A stretch of DNA of 64,000 bases from Symbiodinium natans (GCA_905221605.1 CAJNDS010002769.1:214854-278853); one strand, 5' to 3'; positions 38,131 to 47,160 are shown, counted from the first letter of the stretch. Notes: generated by a model from the letters alone, not told the origin. Program-made: numbers and translations.

Positions 38131-38310
38131 CCGCCAGAAGCCCGGCCAAAAGCCAACTATGGGTTTGAGATTGGGGGGGAGGCCTGGGGGGTTTGGAGTT
38201 TCGGGTGGGAGCGGCTTAGTTTCCAGGGCGGGCCTTTCAAGAGATCTTTCGGGGCTGTAGGGTTTACTCATAGGGTTTATAGGGTTTAGGGTTGAGGGGG
38301 CTGGCCGATT

Positions 38311-38420
38311 TCTGCAACGGCACGCGCGACGTTCAAGTGTCGAGTCCATGGCCTCCGGAACGGAGGTTTTTCCCCAAAATCGAGATACCTCTTCACGGTT
38401 CCTACAGTTGCTACAACAGC
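38311..38420 (+). CDS. Open GC-rich island, exon uncertain
   Basis: Two long frames: LQRHARRSSVESMASGTEVF and TARATFKCRVHGLRNGGFSP. No clear acceptor. A minus-strand proline-rich frame (38125-38349) also overlaps. Confidence 0.3.
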
Positions 38421-38497
38421 TCCTAAACCGTAAACCTTAAACCTTAAACCCTAAACCCTAAACCCCAAACCTTAAACCCTAAACCCTAAACCCCAAG

Positions 38498-38558
38498 ACC
38501 CAACCTACATGGAACTGCTGGAGCTTCTGCAGAGCGGGCTTTCAACAGACTATTCCGG
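38498..38558 (+). CDS. Exon candidate
   Basis: Acceptor aaccccaag, donor GG|gtttag. Phase 2/2, PTYMELLELLQSGLSTDYS. Confidence 0.55.
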
Positions 38559-38733
38559 GTTTAGGGTTTAGGGATTTTAGGGTTTGGGGTTTAGGGTTTA
38601 GGGCTAGGGTTTAGGGTTTAGGGTTTAGGGTTTAGGGTTTAGGGTTTAGGGTTTAGGGTTTAGGGTTTAGGGTTTAGGGTTGAGGGTTGAGGGTTGAGGG
38701 TTGAGGGTTTAGGGTTGACGTACTCGCTGGCAG

Positions 38734-38776
38734 GCTCGCGATGCTGCGTGGCACGAAAAGTGCAGCATTGGATGAG
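38734..38776 (+). CDS. Exon candidate with GC donor
   Basis: Acceptor ctcgctggcag, GC donor GAG|gcatct. Phase 1/0, LAMLRGTKSAALDE. Polarity exception: G-strand before, C-strand after. Confidence 0.4.
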
Positions 38777-39289
38777 GCATCTAAACCCTAAACGCTCAAC
38801 CTGAAGCCCTAAACCCCAATCTCACTCAAAACCTAAGCCTACTAAACCCTAAACCTAAAGATGAGGTTCGGTAGGGCGGTTTAGGTTTTAGGTTTCAGGG
38901 TGTAGGGTTTAGGGTTCCAGCCCGTCTTCTTCCAGGGTTTGGGGGTTTCGAGGTCTTGGGGTTAAGCGCTGAAGGTTTCGCGTGCACATGGCGCGCCGAA
39001 ACCCTAAACCCTACACCCTAACCCCTACACCATAAACCCTAAATCCTAAGCCCTAAGCCCTAAACCCTACACCATAAACCCCAAACCCTAAGCCCTAAAC
39101 CCTATACCCTAAACCCTGCACCACAAACTCTACAGGAGCTCGTTTTGTTTTCAGCAAAGCGTAGAACTTACATGTAAGTTGTGGCGTGGTCCCAGAAGTC
39201 ATGTGGTTGTGACTCGGTCACCGGTATGATGTGATGGCTTAGCTCGAAATCAAGTGGGCGAGCATGGAAAGGAGCCAGCGAGCGAGCGA

Positions 39290-39319
39290 GCGCGCGAGCG
39301 AGAGAGAGAGAGAGAGACA

Positions 39320-39351
<32 letters not shown>

Positions 39352-39405
39352 CAGAGAGAAAGAGAGACAGAGAGAGAGAGAGAGAGACATAGACTAATAG
39401 AGAGA
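39290..39405. repeat. GA microsatellite
   Basis: GAGCGAGCGAGC then (GA)n with C interruptions. The minus-strand SLSLSL frames are artefacts. Confidence 0.95.
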
Positions 39406-39687
39406 GACCGGGGGAGAAGAAGAGTGATGTGTTGCAGCATGGTGAGACATTCGGCTGGCAGTGGTTGACAGGGGGGCGGAGGGAGAACGTTCGTAGTGAC
39501 ATTTGTAGAAGGGTGGGGAGGGGTGGGAGTAAAGTTGCATGTCAAGTGGTTAGGGTTCAAATGTTTGTTCTTTGAAGGGTATCAGGTAGGCTTGTGGTGT
39601 TGGTTGTTGGGCTACTCTTGAGGCATCAGCATGCGACGAGCAGAGGCAGCACTACCCATAACATGGGCTTATGGCAGTTTATGGTTT

Positions 39688-39804
39688 CCCAGACCCCTGG
39701 GAGGATCCAAAGAGTAGATCCTTGAAGAGTTGCTAAGAATGACCCAATAGTAGTAAAGGGTACCATTGGGGGGTTCTACTTTCCGGATCCTTCCCCAGAC
39801 CCAT
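39688..39804. mobile_element. MITE family I, copy 2
   Basis: AGACCCCTGGGAGGATCCAA / TTCCGGATCCTTCCCCAGAC, shared TTGCTAAGAATGACC. Confidence 0.75.
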
Positions 39805-39895
39805 AGAGGTCTGGATTATTGGGCTTGGGGTAAGCTGATTAGCTGCCAATGAGCTTGGAAGGAAGATCCGTTCAGACTTGAGTGTTCTCTGGTAG

Positions 39896-39976
39896 CTTAC
39901 GGTCCAAACAAACCAGGCGGTGGTCCGCGTGGTGCAGCATGGCACCGTTCTCACGGACGCTTGTCTGTTTAGTTTG
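39896..39976 (+). CDS. Exon candidate
   Basis: Acceptor gttctctggtag, donor TTG|gtacat. Phase 0/0, 27 codons: LTVQTNQAVVRVVQHGTVLT, then DACLFSL. A minus-strand frame (39733-39954) is the shadow. Confidence 0.5.
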
Positions 39977-40136
39977 GTACATACAAAGGCTAAACCCCAA
40001 ACCGTAAACCTAAAACCCCAAACTCTCCCCTAACGAAAACCCCCCTTGAACCCCCTCCCCTTAGCCCTAAACCCTAAGCCTTAAACCCTAAACCCTAAGA
40101 ACGATGTTTAAGGCATGTTAGCTCCGCTTTCTGCAG

Positions 40137-40190
40137 AACGCCCGCGCTAAGGAGAGCCCAGAGAGCGAGGGCTTAGGATTTGGGCTCAGG
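40137..40190 (+). CDS. Exon candidate
   Basis: Acceptor ccgctttctgcag, donor AGG|gtgtgg. Phase 0/0, NARAKESPESEGLGFGLR. Confidence 0.55.
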
Positions 40191-40740
40191 GTGTGGTGCA
40201 GAAGGCGAAAACAGGACTGGTACCTTTTCCGGTGGTGTAAATGTGTTTCTGCAAATATATGTATGTGCATATTTGTACATATGTCCTTGTTCTGCTTTGT
40301 TTTGTTCATTTGCATTCGCGGCACTGAAATGCAATGCGCCAATGTGACTGTCGCTGGAGCACATGTTTCGCTGCGTGTCGCACCGTCGGTGCAGATGTAC
40401 CAGGTTTTCACAGCTGCAATCATGTTATGCTTGGTTATCTGCCCACGAAATAATTGCATACATGTTGTTGTATGCCTGAACACATTTACATGTGCATATA
40501 TATATATATATATATGCATATATGTATACATATAGGCATACATAACTTTAGCCATTACTATGAGTTGCATGAGTTGCAGGAGTTGCATGCATATATATAT
40601 ATATATATATATGTGTACACATACATATACATATACATACACATATACATATGCATATGGTAGCATCTATACATGTGTATATATATATATATGTATGCAT
40701 ATATATGTGTACACATTCATGTTTACATCTGCATTCTTAT
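40191..40740. other. AT/TG-rich intronic stretch
   Basis: TATATA, ACATATAC and TGCATA microsatellites. A possible island at 40320-40405 reads QCANVTVAGAHVSLRVAPSV but has no clear boundaries. Confidence 0.5.
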
Positions 40741-40766
40741 CACTACTTGTCTTTGTTGTGGCGTAG

Positions 40767-40816
40767 GCTCTTGGGCCATTGAAGCCCTGAAGTGTTTCAG
40801 CTACAAGCCTTTTGAG
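40767..40816 (+). CDS. Exon candidate before a MITE intron
   Basis: Acceptor tgtggcgtag, GA donor GAG|gattac. Phase 2/0, SWAIEALKCFSYKPFE. Joins 41019 in phase 0. Confidence 0.55.
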
Positions 40817-40820
40817 GATT

Positions 40821-41001
40821 ACTTCGAGGTTCAGGGTACTAGTAACGTGTTTTTAGCGTAGTCATAACCCACATGTCAGCCGCTTAAGTACCCTAATAGG
40901 GTTAGGATTGGGTTAAAAGTACAGTTATGAATGGTTTACGAAGTACCCCTAAACCCTAATAGGGTTATAATTGGGTTACTAAGTACCATGAACCTCCAAG
41001 T
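40821..41001. mobile_element. MITE family C, copy 6, filling a GA-AG intron
   Basis: ACTTCGAGGTTCAGGGTACT / AGTACCATGAACCTCCAAGT, TA flanks. The intron is 40817-41018. Confidence 0.8.
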
Positions 41002-41018
41002 AGGGCTTGCACTTTCAG

Positions 41019-41080
41019 GACCTCGCGGCGGGACTTGCCGAGGACGAGGCAGCAGAGACACAGAGACAGAGAGACAGAGG
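41019..41080 (+). CDS. Exon candidate after a MITE intron
   Basis: Acceptor gcactttcag, donor GG|gtttgg. Phase 0/2, DLAAGLAEDEAAETQRQRDR: acidic then basic; the 3' part is a GACAGA microsatellite. Confidence 0.6.
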
Positions 41081-41184
41081 GTTTGGGGTTTAGGGTTTGG
41101 GGTTTAGGGTTTATTGTTTAGGGACAGAGAGACAGGGAAACAGAGAGAGGGTTCGGGAAAGGCTCGAGATTAAAGTAGCGGTGT

Positions 41185-41575
41185 TCCCTAGACCCTAAAC
41201 CCTAAATCCTGAACCCTGAACCCTAAACCCTGAACCCTGAACCCTAAACCCTAAACCCTAAACCCTAAACCCTAAACCCTAAACCCTAAACCCTAAACCC
41301 AACAAGACCTGACACTCTAAAACCCTCCAGAAGCACTCCCAGACCTAAAGCCTCGAAGCCCTCAAGAATCCACCCTCGGCTTCCCTAAACCCTAAACCCT
41401 AAACCCTAAACCCTAAACCCTAAACCCTACACCCTACACCCTAACACCCTAACACCCTAACACCCTAACACCCTAACACCCTAACACCCTAACACCCTAA
41501 ACCCTAAACCCTAAACCCTAAACCCTAAACCCTAAACCCTAAACCCTAAACCCTAACCCGAAACCCTAAACCCTT
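41185..41575. repeat. C-strand arrays with CACCCTAA octamers
   Basis: Heptamers 41185-41300 and 41386-41425, a GAACCC/AAACCC mix, AACACCCT octamers 41430-41500, heptamers to 41575. Confidence 0.9.
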
Positions 41576-41583
41576 AACTTCAG

Positions 41584-41653
41584 GACTGCATTGTTTTTCG
41601 GTTTGGCGCGGTGGGTGAATGTGTTCCGTGACGTCTTGCAGTCTGCTGCCTGA
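41584..41653 (+). CDS. Exon candidate with stop
   Basis: Acceptor ttaacttcag. Phase 1, TALFFGLARWVNVFRDVLQS, AA, TGA. Could be a terminal exon. Confidence 0.45.
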
Positions 41654-41810
41654 GGCTTTGGATAGGGGGCTTAGGTTTTAGGATTTAGGGTTTGGGGTTT
41701 AGGGTTTAGGGTTAGGGTTTTTGGTGTTTGGGGCTTGGGGTGTACGCGACGCAAGGTCAGTCTCCTGGTTCAGAGCTTACGGAACTCTTCTAATCTAAGG
41801 CGCCAAGCAG

Positions 41811-41827
41811 TTCCCTACCTTACTCGG
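41811..41827 (+). CDS. Micro-exon candidate
   Basis: Acceptor cgccaagcag, donor GG|gtttct. Phase 0/2, FPTLL; joins 41889 in frame. A longer version from 41773 (SLRNSSNLRRQAVPYLTR) fits a different frame downstream. Confidence 0.35.
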
Positions 41828-41888
41828 GTTTCTAGTCAAGCCTAAACCAAAATTAACGGGGTTCAGCATTCTGTGAAACTTTCTACAG

Positions 41889-42103
41889 ATTCCGTCGCCA
41901 AGGAGCTCCGATCGGCCTCCTCTCATCACCCCTCGCCCCAAACACATCTGAATTTTCCCAACAAAAAAGGACCACAGACCTGCGTTGTCATACCGGCCAA
42001 GAGGACTTGAACGATCAGGAAAGCATGAGCCACCCTTCGTTCACTTCGGCATCAGGCATCAGTGGCGAGCGCGCTGGCCGCCGAAGCTTCGTCAAGATTT
42101 GGA
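41889..42103 (+). CDS. Long exon after a 61-bp ordinary intron
   Basis: Acceptor gaaactttctacag. Phase 1, 71 codons: FRRQGAPIGLLSSPLAPNTS, EFSQQKRTTDLRCHTGQEDL, NDQESMSHPSFTSASGISGE. End either donor A|gttagg at 42104 or a stop at 42106. The preceding intron (41828-41888) has no telomeric repeat. Confidence 0.55.
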
Positions 42104-42147
42104 GTTAGGGTTTCGGGCCTTCCTGGGTTGACCTGTGTAACCAGCAG

Positions 42148-42214
42148 CTACCTGCCTGCCTTTCTGTTTTTTAAAGAGTGTCTGGGCTGGTTATGGCAAA
42201 GACGGAAGTCTTGG
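42148..42214 (+). CDS. Exon candidate
   Basis: Acceptor gtaaccagcag, donor TGG|gtgtta. Phase 1/0, YLPAFLFFKECLGWLWQRRK, then SW. Another frame is open (TCLPFCFLKSVWAGYGKDGS). Confidence 0.45.
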
Positions 42215-42383
42215 GTGTTACAGTGTTGTGCTAAACCCTAAGCCTCAATCCTAAACCCTAAGCCCTAAACCCTCAACCGAATCTTTTGGGCAGTGACCTG
42301 AACGCAAGTACAGAGCTTTAAGAAGTCTTACACCACAAGGAACCCGATCCTTCGTATACACGATAGCCCATGTACCCTTACAG

Positions 42384-42434
42384 TACATATTGGGCCCTAC
42401 AGCTGCTGTATAGGAACCCCTTTAAGGCCCAAGC
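42384..42434 (+). CDS. Exon candidate
   Basis: Acceptor acccttacag, donor GC|gtaaac. Phase 1/2, TYWALQLLYRNPFKAQ. A minus-strand 79-codon hydrophobic frame covers 42378-42617. Confidence 0.42.
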
Positions 42435-42701
42435 GTAAACTATATATGTGTATAAGTGCAAAAAAAGGACCTTTTGGGATACGTGCACTACTAGAAATCC
42501 CAGTCGTAAGCCTTTTCTCAACTGTAGACACACCTCATTAACCCTCAAAACCCATAGAGGCCCCCGACACAGGAGCCGAAACCATGGCCCGGGAAAAGTG
42601 CAATAGAAATCACTCAAACTGCCGACTCTGATTGTTCAACAGCCCCCCAAAGCCTAAACCCTAAACCCTAAACCCTAAACCCTAAACCCCGGCCCCTGCA
42701 G

Positions 42702-42810
42702 CACCACACATTCCGAGGTTTTAGTGTGGCAAATCCTGCAAAAGAAATACCGCAAAAAAGGCCCTGGCCGGGCTGCTCCGGCTTTGGCCCCTGGGGAAGG
42801 CGGCGGACAA
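42702..42810 (+). CDS. Exon candidate with GC donor
   Basis: Acceptor cggcccctgcag, GC donor CAA|gcccta. Phase 1/0, 36 codons: TTHSEVLVWQILQKKYRKKG, PGRAAPALAPGEGGGQ. Confidence 0.5.
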
Positions 42811-43081
42811 GCCCTAAACCCTAAACCCTAAACCCTAAACCCTAAACCCTAAACCCTAAACCCTAAACCCTAAACCCTGGGGGCGGGGGCTTAGAGCTGC
42901 AAAGTCTGGGGTTTGATGCTATCTGCTTGTAAGAAGCCCCGAAACAGCAACAGATTATAATTCCTATGTTGCCCGCCTACTTCTTTGTAGGTTACCTATA
43001 GGAATCCTGTAAGGAATTTCTGTGTAATAACCTACCAAAAACGCTGGTTCTTGGGCTCTTGAGGTAGGGTTTAGGGTTTAG

Positions 43082-43297
43082 GGGACCCTGGAAGCCTCCC
43101 AAGAAATCCAACACTCCCACCCTGATGAGGTGCCTCTCCCCAAGAAGTTGGAAACCTTTCTAAGGACAAACAGTGCTGGGACTCCCTATACTTTTCTCTT
43201 TGGGATTGAGGCTATTGAGTTTCCAACTTTTTGGCTTCTACTACCGAGGGTTCCCTTAACTTACTCCCATTGTTGGGCCTCTCTACCCCAAGGGTAG
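43082..43297 (+). CDS. 70-codon open frame without ATG
   Basis: GTLEASQEIQHSHPDEVPLP, KKLETFLRTNSAGTPYTFLF, GIEAIEFPTFWLLLPRVPLT, stop TAG at 43295. Composition is protein-like, but AGAAGTTGGAAAC / GTTTCCAAC.TTT inverted repeats inside suggest part may be a MITE. Confidence 0.35.
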   Translation, partial: GTLEASQEIQHSHPDEVPLPKKLETFLRTNSAGTPYTFLFGIEAIEFPTFWLLLPRVPLTYSHCWASLPQG

Positions 43298-43304
43298 GGG
43301 TTTA

Positions 43305-43405
43305 GGGTTTAGGGTTTAGGGTTTAGGGTTTGGGGTTTGGGGTTTGGGGTTTGGGGTTTGGGGTTTGGGGTTTGGGGTTTGGGGTTTGGGGTTTGGGGTT
43401 GAGGG
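43305..43405. repeat. TTTAGGG to TTTGGGG array
   Basis: Four TTTAGGG units then ten pure TTTGGGG units. Confidence 0.9.
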
Positions 43406-43443
43406 CTTGGCCCCAAAGAGCCTAAGGTTTTTTTTTTCAACAG

Positions 43444-43476
43444 GGTGCAGGGCGCAAGCCCTCGTCAGGGCTTGCG
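43444..43476 (+). CDS. Small exon candidate
   Basis: Poly-T acceptor tttttttttcaacag, donor GCG|gtgtag. Phase 0/0, GAGRKPSSGLA. Confidence 0.5.
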
Positions 43477-43499
43477 GTGTAGGGTTTGGGCTCTAGGGG

Positions 43500-43680
43500 T
43501 TGACCTTAAAGCCGTAACCCTTAACCTTAGCCCTTTAAACCCTTTACCCTTTTAACTTTAACCCCTTAACCCTTTAAACCCTTTACCCTTTTAACTTTAA
43601 CCCCTTAACCCTTGAAACCCTTAAACCTTTAAACCCTTCACCCTTTAAACCCTCTACCCGTTAAACCCCATAAACCCTAA
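43500..43680. repeat. CCCTTTAAA / CCCTTTTAACTTTAA array
   Basis: A 36-bp higher-order unit repeated twice within degenerate C-strand repeats. Confidence 0.8.
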
Positions 43681-43924
43681 ACCCCCAAGCTGCCAAACCT
43701 CGAACCAAGAGCCTCCAAAACCCCAAAGCCTCAAATCAAGGCCGCCAAAATCCAAGGCCTCTCAAACCACAAACCAGGCCCTGAAGGTGTTCTTTCCTTT
43801 ACAGGGCTTTAGGGGATTTTGTCGGGGTCTTTCAGGGGTTTTGGGGTTCGGGTTTAGGGTTTAGGGTTTAGGTTTTAGGGTTTAGGGTTTAGGGTTTAGG
43901 GAGCCTTGAAGTCTTTCATCATTG

Positions 43925-44040
43925 TTCTCATGGGTTTCCCTACCACCACCCTCTAGACTCTACACTACCCCCCCCCCCCCCCCCTGGGAAGTATGGGGGG
44001 AACCTAGGGGGTAGAAAAGAGGGTGGTAGTAGGGGAACCC
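43925..44040. mobile_element. Inverted-repeat element with poly-C centre
   Basis: GGTTTCCCTACCACCACCCT / AGGGTGGTAGTAGGGGAACC. Centre has 20 C. Confidence 0.6.
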
Positions 44041-44084
44041 TAAACCCTAAATCCGAAACCCTAAACCCGAAACCTGAAACCCGA

Positions 44085-44238
44085 AACCCTAAACGCTAAA
44101 CCCTAAACCCTAAACCCTAAACCCTAAACCCTAAACCCTAAACCCTAAACCCTAAACCCTAAACCCCAAACCCTAAACCCTAAACCCTAAACCCTAAACC
44201 CTAAACCCTAAACCCTAAACCCTAAACCCTAAACCCTA
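44085..44238. repeat. C-strand telomere-like array
   Basis: About 22 units upstream of the exon at 44250. Confidence 0.9.
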
Positions 44239-44249
44239 AATCCAACCAG

Positions 44250-44356
44250 GGCCTGGATGCGGGCTCGCGACGGCGCCTGGCCGCGACCACGGTTGCGGCT
44301 GTGGCCGGCGACGCCGCCGATCTGGTCGAGGCTCTCCGTCTGCAGGAGCTTTTTGG
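44250..44356 (+). CDS. Exon candidate
   Basis: Acceptor aatccaaccag, donor GG|gtttag. Phase 0/2, 35 codons: GLDAGSRRRLAATTVAAVAG, DAADLVEALRLQELF. Very GC-rich third positions. One of the clearest islands. Confidence 0.65.
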
Positions 44357-44443
44357 GTTTAGGGGTTTGGGGGTTTGGGAGGGTTTAGGGTTTAGGGTTT
44401 AGGCCCTAAACGAACTAGCACCGAGCCTTTTTGGACAGTGCAG

Positions 44444-44477
44444 AGCTGGAAGGGGTCCTCATGAGGTTCCCTAGAAA
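44444..44477 (+). CDS. Small exon candidate
   Basis: Acceptor ggacagtgcag, donor AA|gttcct. Phase 2/2, LEGVLMRFPR. A minus-strand 72-codon frame overlaps (44392-44610). Confidence 0.35.
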
Positions 44478-44757
44478 GTTCCTGGGGGGCTAGGCAGGAG
44501 TCACTCTGTGCAAAAACCTCGAGGCCCAAAGCCCCAAACCCTGAACCCGGAAACCGAAACCTCCCGTGCATTTCCAGGCCTCCCGAAATGCACAGAGCCT
44601 TTTTAGACACAGCTAAGGGTCATTGGAGGGAAAGGGAGGGGAGGGGAAGGGGAAGGAACGAACTGTGGGACGAGCCCCGAAACCCTAAACTTTAGGGTTT
44701 AGGGTTTAGGGTTTAGGGTTTAGGGCTTCGGGTTCAGGGTTTGGGGCTCACAGCCAG

Positions 44758-44813
44758 TGGCCCCTGGTGATGAGTAGACTTGCTTCGGCCAGTCTTGGGC
44801 TTGTCGGGCTTAG
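44758..44813 (+). CDS. Exon candidate before a MITE intron
   Basis: Acceptor ctcacagccag, GC donor CTTAG|gccctt. Phase 0/2, WPLVMSRLASASLGLVGL. Confidence 0.55.
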
Positions 44814-44817
44814 GCCC

Positions 44818-44930
44818 TTGGTAGCCCCGTGGTACCCTTTACCCTCTTTTTTGGTTATGGGTTCCCTTATAAAATCGCCAACCCCAAGAAGGGTGCCCTT
44901 ATTATAATAATATGGTTACTGGGCTACCAA
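44818..44930. mobile_element. MITE family B, complete copy, filling a GC-AG intron
   Basis: TTGGTAGCCCCGTGGTACCC / GGTTACTGGGCTACCAA. Intron 44814-44939 exceeds it by only a few bases at each end. Confidence 0.85.
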
Positions 44931-44939
44931 GGGGGCCAG

Positions 44940-45017
44940 TGGCACCCTGCTTTCCTTTTGGCGAAGATGCAGCCTGCTGAAGCCTCAACCCAGACCCTCA
45001 ACATGTAGATCGTATGG
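44940..45017 (+). CDS. Exon candidate after a MITE intron
   Basis: Acceptor agggggccag, donor GG|gtttag. Phase 1/2, GTLLSFWRRCSLLKPQPRPS, then TCRSY; compatible with 44758-44813. Confidence 0.55.
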
Positions 45018-45094
45018 GTTTAGGGTTTAAGGTTTAGGGTCGAGGGTTTAGGGTTTAGGGTTGAGGGTTTACGGTTTAGGGTTTAGGGTTTAGG

Positions 45095-45206
45095 CCTAGG
45101 ACCCAGAGTAGCCCCTTATTCCCTTGTGTTAGGGTTTAGGCTGCCTCATAAGTCCCATAAAACCAAAACAGGGCACCCATTTTCTTCCCAGGTTACTCTT
45201 GGGTAT
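45095..45206. mobile_element. MITE family A, copy 6
   Basis: CCTAGGACCCAGAGTAGCCC / GGTTACTCTTGGGT. Confidence 0.75.
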
Positions 45207-45254
45207 TGGATGTCACTATATGAAACAAGGCTTATATTACTGTTATTGCTATTG
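45192..45254 (+). CDS. Exon candidate starting in a MITE end
   Basis: Acceptor tttcttcccag lies in the MITE; donor TTG|gtgagt. Phase 0/0, VTLGYWMSLYETRLILLLLL: signal-anchor-like leucine run. Confidence 0.4.
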
Positions 45255-45367
45255 GTGAGTGCATAAAGGGTGCCCTTTAGACTTTAGACGTGGGTGAGTG
45301 CATACACTTAGTGTCCTCTTGGGGATACAAGAAAAATGAACCCCACTTCATATCTATTCTTGTGCAG

Positions 45368-45492
45368 GCTGTGTTGGACTGCCCTCACGCGAGCTTTTCA
45401 CAAAGAAGAAAGTTGTTTGGTTCTTCGAGAGGGAAGCCGCACGCCCTGAACCCGAAGAAACCCTTGAAAGCCCACAATCCGACATCTCTTAA
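45368..45492 (+). CDS. Exon candidate, probable 3' end of a gene
   Basis: Acceptor ctattcttgtgcag. Phase 2 reads CVGLPSRELFTKKKVVWFFE, REAARPEPEETLESPQSDIS, TAA. Phases 0 and 1 are also open, so the frame is not settled. Confidence 0.5.
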
Positions 45493-45516
45493 CCCTGAAC
45501 CCTAAACCCTACTTCA

Positions 45517-45637
45517 TCATTCCTTTGTGGTACTTTACTGCAACTTTAGATCCTTACCTTTTTTGGGTTTATTGGGTTTCTTATTAAGGCAGCTAAGAGT
45601 TTAATCTATAGCTACCCTCCTGAGTGCAGCCAAGATT
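45517..45637. mobile_element. MITE family K, copy 2
   Basis: ACTGCAACTTTAGATCCTTA..AGCTACCCTCCTGAGTGCAG, matching 29664-29784. Confidence 0.7.
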
Positions 45638-45654
45638 CCGCCGTTGAGGTACCT

Positions 45655-45990
45655 AAGTTCATGAATTACAATGAGGCACGAAGCGTGAATTCATGTGCGA
45701 ACGAATGAACGGCCCACTTCGTTCACATTAATAATATTATCGTGCGTTGTTCACACGCCTTACATAATATTATTACTGTTCTCTTCGTACTAATAGTAAT
45801 ATAAGCGCACGATAAAAAGAATTAAAAGTGCGCACTTTCGTTCGTGAATTCATTTCTTTGTTCGTTTCACTTCACTCATTCATTCATTCACTTGTTTCGT
45901 TCATATTATTCTTACGCCCTTCATGCGTCTTTTTATTCCTTATAAGGGCGTAATAATAATATTCTCTTCACTTATCATGAGTGCATGGTT
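45655..45990. repeat. AT-rich palindromic block
   Basis: Inverted GTGAATTCAT / CGTGAATTCATT words, paired AATAATATTA motifs and TTCATTCATTCA. GC is far lower than in the neighbours. No frame. Confidence 0.6.
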
Positions 45991-46016
45991 GCTGCCCCGG
46001 TAATACTGTCCAAAAG

Positions 46017-46063
46017 ACCCGGATGATTGGCTTTCTGGAGAAGGTTGTGTCAGCGAAACAGAG
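46017..46063 (+). CDS. Exon candidate
   Basis: Acceptor tgtccaaaag, good donor AG|gttagt. Frames TRMIGFLEKVVSAKQ (0/2) and PDDWLSGEGCVSETE (2/0) are both open. Confidence 0.45.
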
Positions 46064-46132
46064 GTTAGTTCACCACACGGTAATACCAGAGAGTTAGGGT
46101 CTCAAGGGCGGATTCATGGGCAAGACTGACAG

Positions 46133-46288
46133 GTGGGGCTCATTGTGTCCTTGTTCTCACAGTATAATATTACGAGGAAGCCCGTAGGGGCGCGGCTGTT
46201 GGGGATGCTGGGACACCTTGGATCAAGTCTCTGCAAGATGCTCCTCTTGGGGTACTTAGTATTTGTCGGGCCTCCTCTCTCATTTAGG
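46133..46288 (+). CDS. Hydrophobic exon with consensus splice sites
   Basis: Acceptor gactgacag (alternative ttgttctcacag at 46162), donor AGG|gtatgt. Phase 0/0, up to 52 codons: YNITRKPVGARLLGMLGHLG, SSLCKMLLLGYLVFVGPPLS. Probable membrane segment. No telomeric repeats next to it. Confidence 0.6.
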
Positions 46289-46404
46289 GTATGTACCGAA
46301 AAAGGGACCATAATCTTGAGAACTGAGTAAGGGCTTCAGCCCTGGAGGTTTAGGGTTTCGGGTTTAGGGCTTCGGGTGCGCAAACGTGGTGTGGTGGCCA
46401 GCAG

Positions 46405-46448
46405 CAAGTATGTGCGCCGATCTTGTCGTTACGAGAAACTAGGAAACC
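46405..46448 (+). CDS. Exon candidate
   Basis: Acceptor ggccagcag, donor C|gtaaac. Phase 1/1, KYVRRSCRYEKLGN. Confidence 0.4.
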
Positions 46449-46454
46449 GTAAAC

Positions 46455-46852
46455 CCTAATGTTAGGGTCCCGTTAATAAACCGCCCCCCAAATCTTGTTT
46501 TGGTCCCCGGGGTTTGGAGGGGTGGAAAAAAAGATGGGGTGCCAATAATCAATTCTGGGGGTCTGGGGGTCTGGGGGGGCTGAGCCTCGGAGCTCTTTCA
46601 AGCCAGCTCAGCTGAAAAGTCTTCTCTGCAATGGAACTCTTAAGCGATTCTCAGTAAAATTTTCAATTCCAGGCCGGAAACATTTTTTGAATTACCACCC
46701 TTTGTTATTATCACCGCACCCCCCTATATAGACTTGTTTACATACATCGGCCCGAAAACCTCCCGTAATGGAAAGTAGTCTTCGGCTGGACCCCTCTGGC
46801 CCGGCGAGTTTTTGTATTACCACCCCATTTATAAATGGGACTCTCACATTAT
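46455..46852. mobile_element. ~400-bp inverted-repeat element
   Basis: TAATGTTAGGGTCCCGTTAA / ATAAATGGGACTCTCACATTA with inner GGGGTGCCAATAAT / ATTACCACCCC. No coding capacity. Confidence 0.45.
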
Positions 46853-46888
46853 ACCCTACACCCTAAACTGTGTAATTTCTGGTTCCAG

Positions 46889-46926
46889 ATCCGAACAATA
46901 TCTACGCCTGTCAGGCCCCTCTTCTG
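46889..46926 (+). CDS. Exon candidate
   Basis: Acceptor ctggttccag, donor G|gtttcg. Phase 1/1, SEQYLRLSGPSS. Confidence 0.35.
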
Positions 46927-47038
46927 GTTTCGGGTTCAGGGTTTAGGTTGGGGTTTAGATTGTGAGGGTTTAGGGTTAAGGGTTTAGCGTGTAGGGTTTA
47001 GGGTTTGGGTTTTCCGATTTTCAGGGGAAAGTTGTGAG

Positions 47039-47112
47039 GCCGGGCCGAGGGCGGTGGTGGCGCTACCACCGCCCGCGTTGCTCATGAAGGGCAGAGGCCG
47101 ACTTAGCAGAGG
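47039..47112 (+). CDS. Exon candidate
   Basis: Acceptor aagttgtgag, donor GG|gttcgg. Phase 0/2, AGPRAVVALPPPALLMKGRG, then RLSR. Contains a GGGCGGTGGT / ACCACCGCCC hairpin. Confidence 0.5.
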
Positions 47113-47160
47113 GTTCGGCGCTTTCGGTTTAGGATTTCGGTTCAAGGATTTAGGGTTTTG

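Noticed and set aside
39155-39223. Two mini-exons with gtaagt and gtatga donors
   Set aside because: The implied intron is only 22 bp and each exon is under 30 bp, too little to support.
39168-39560. 130-codon serine/leucine-rich frame
   Set aside because: GA microsatellite read on the minus strand.
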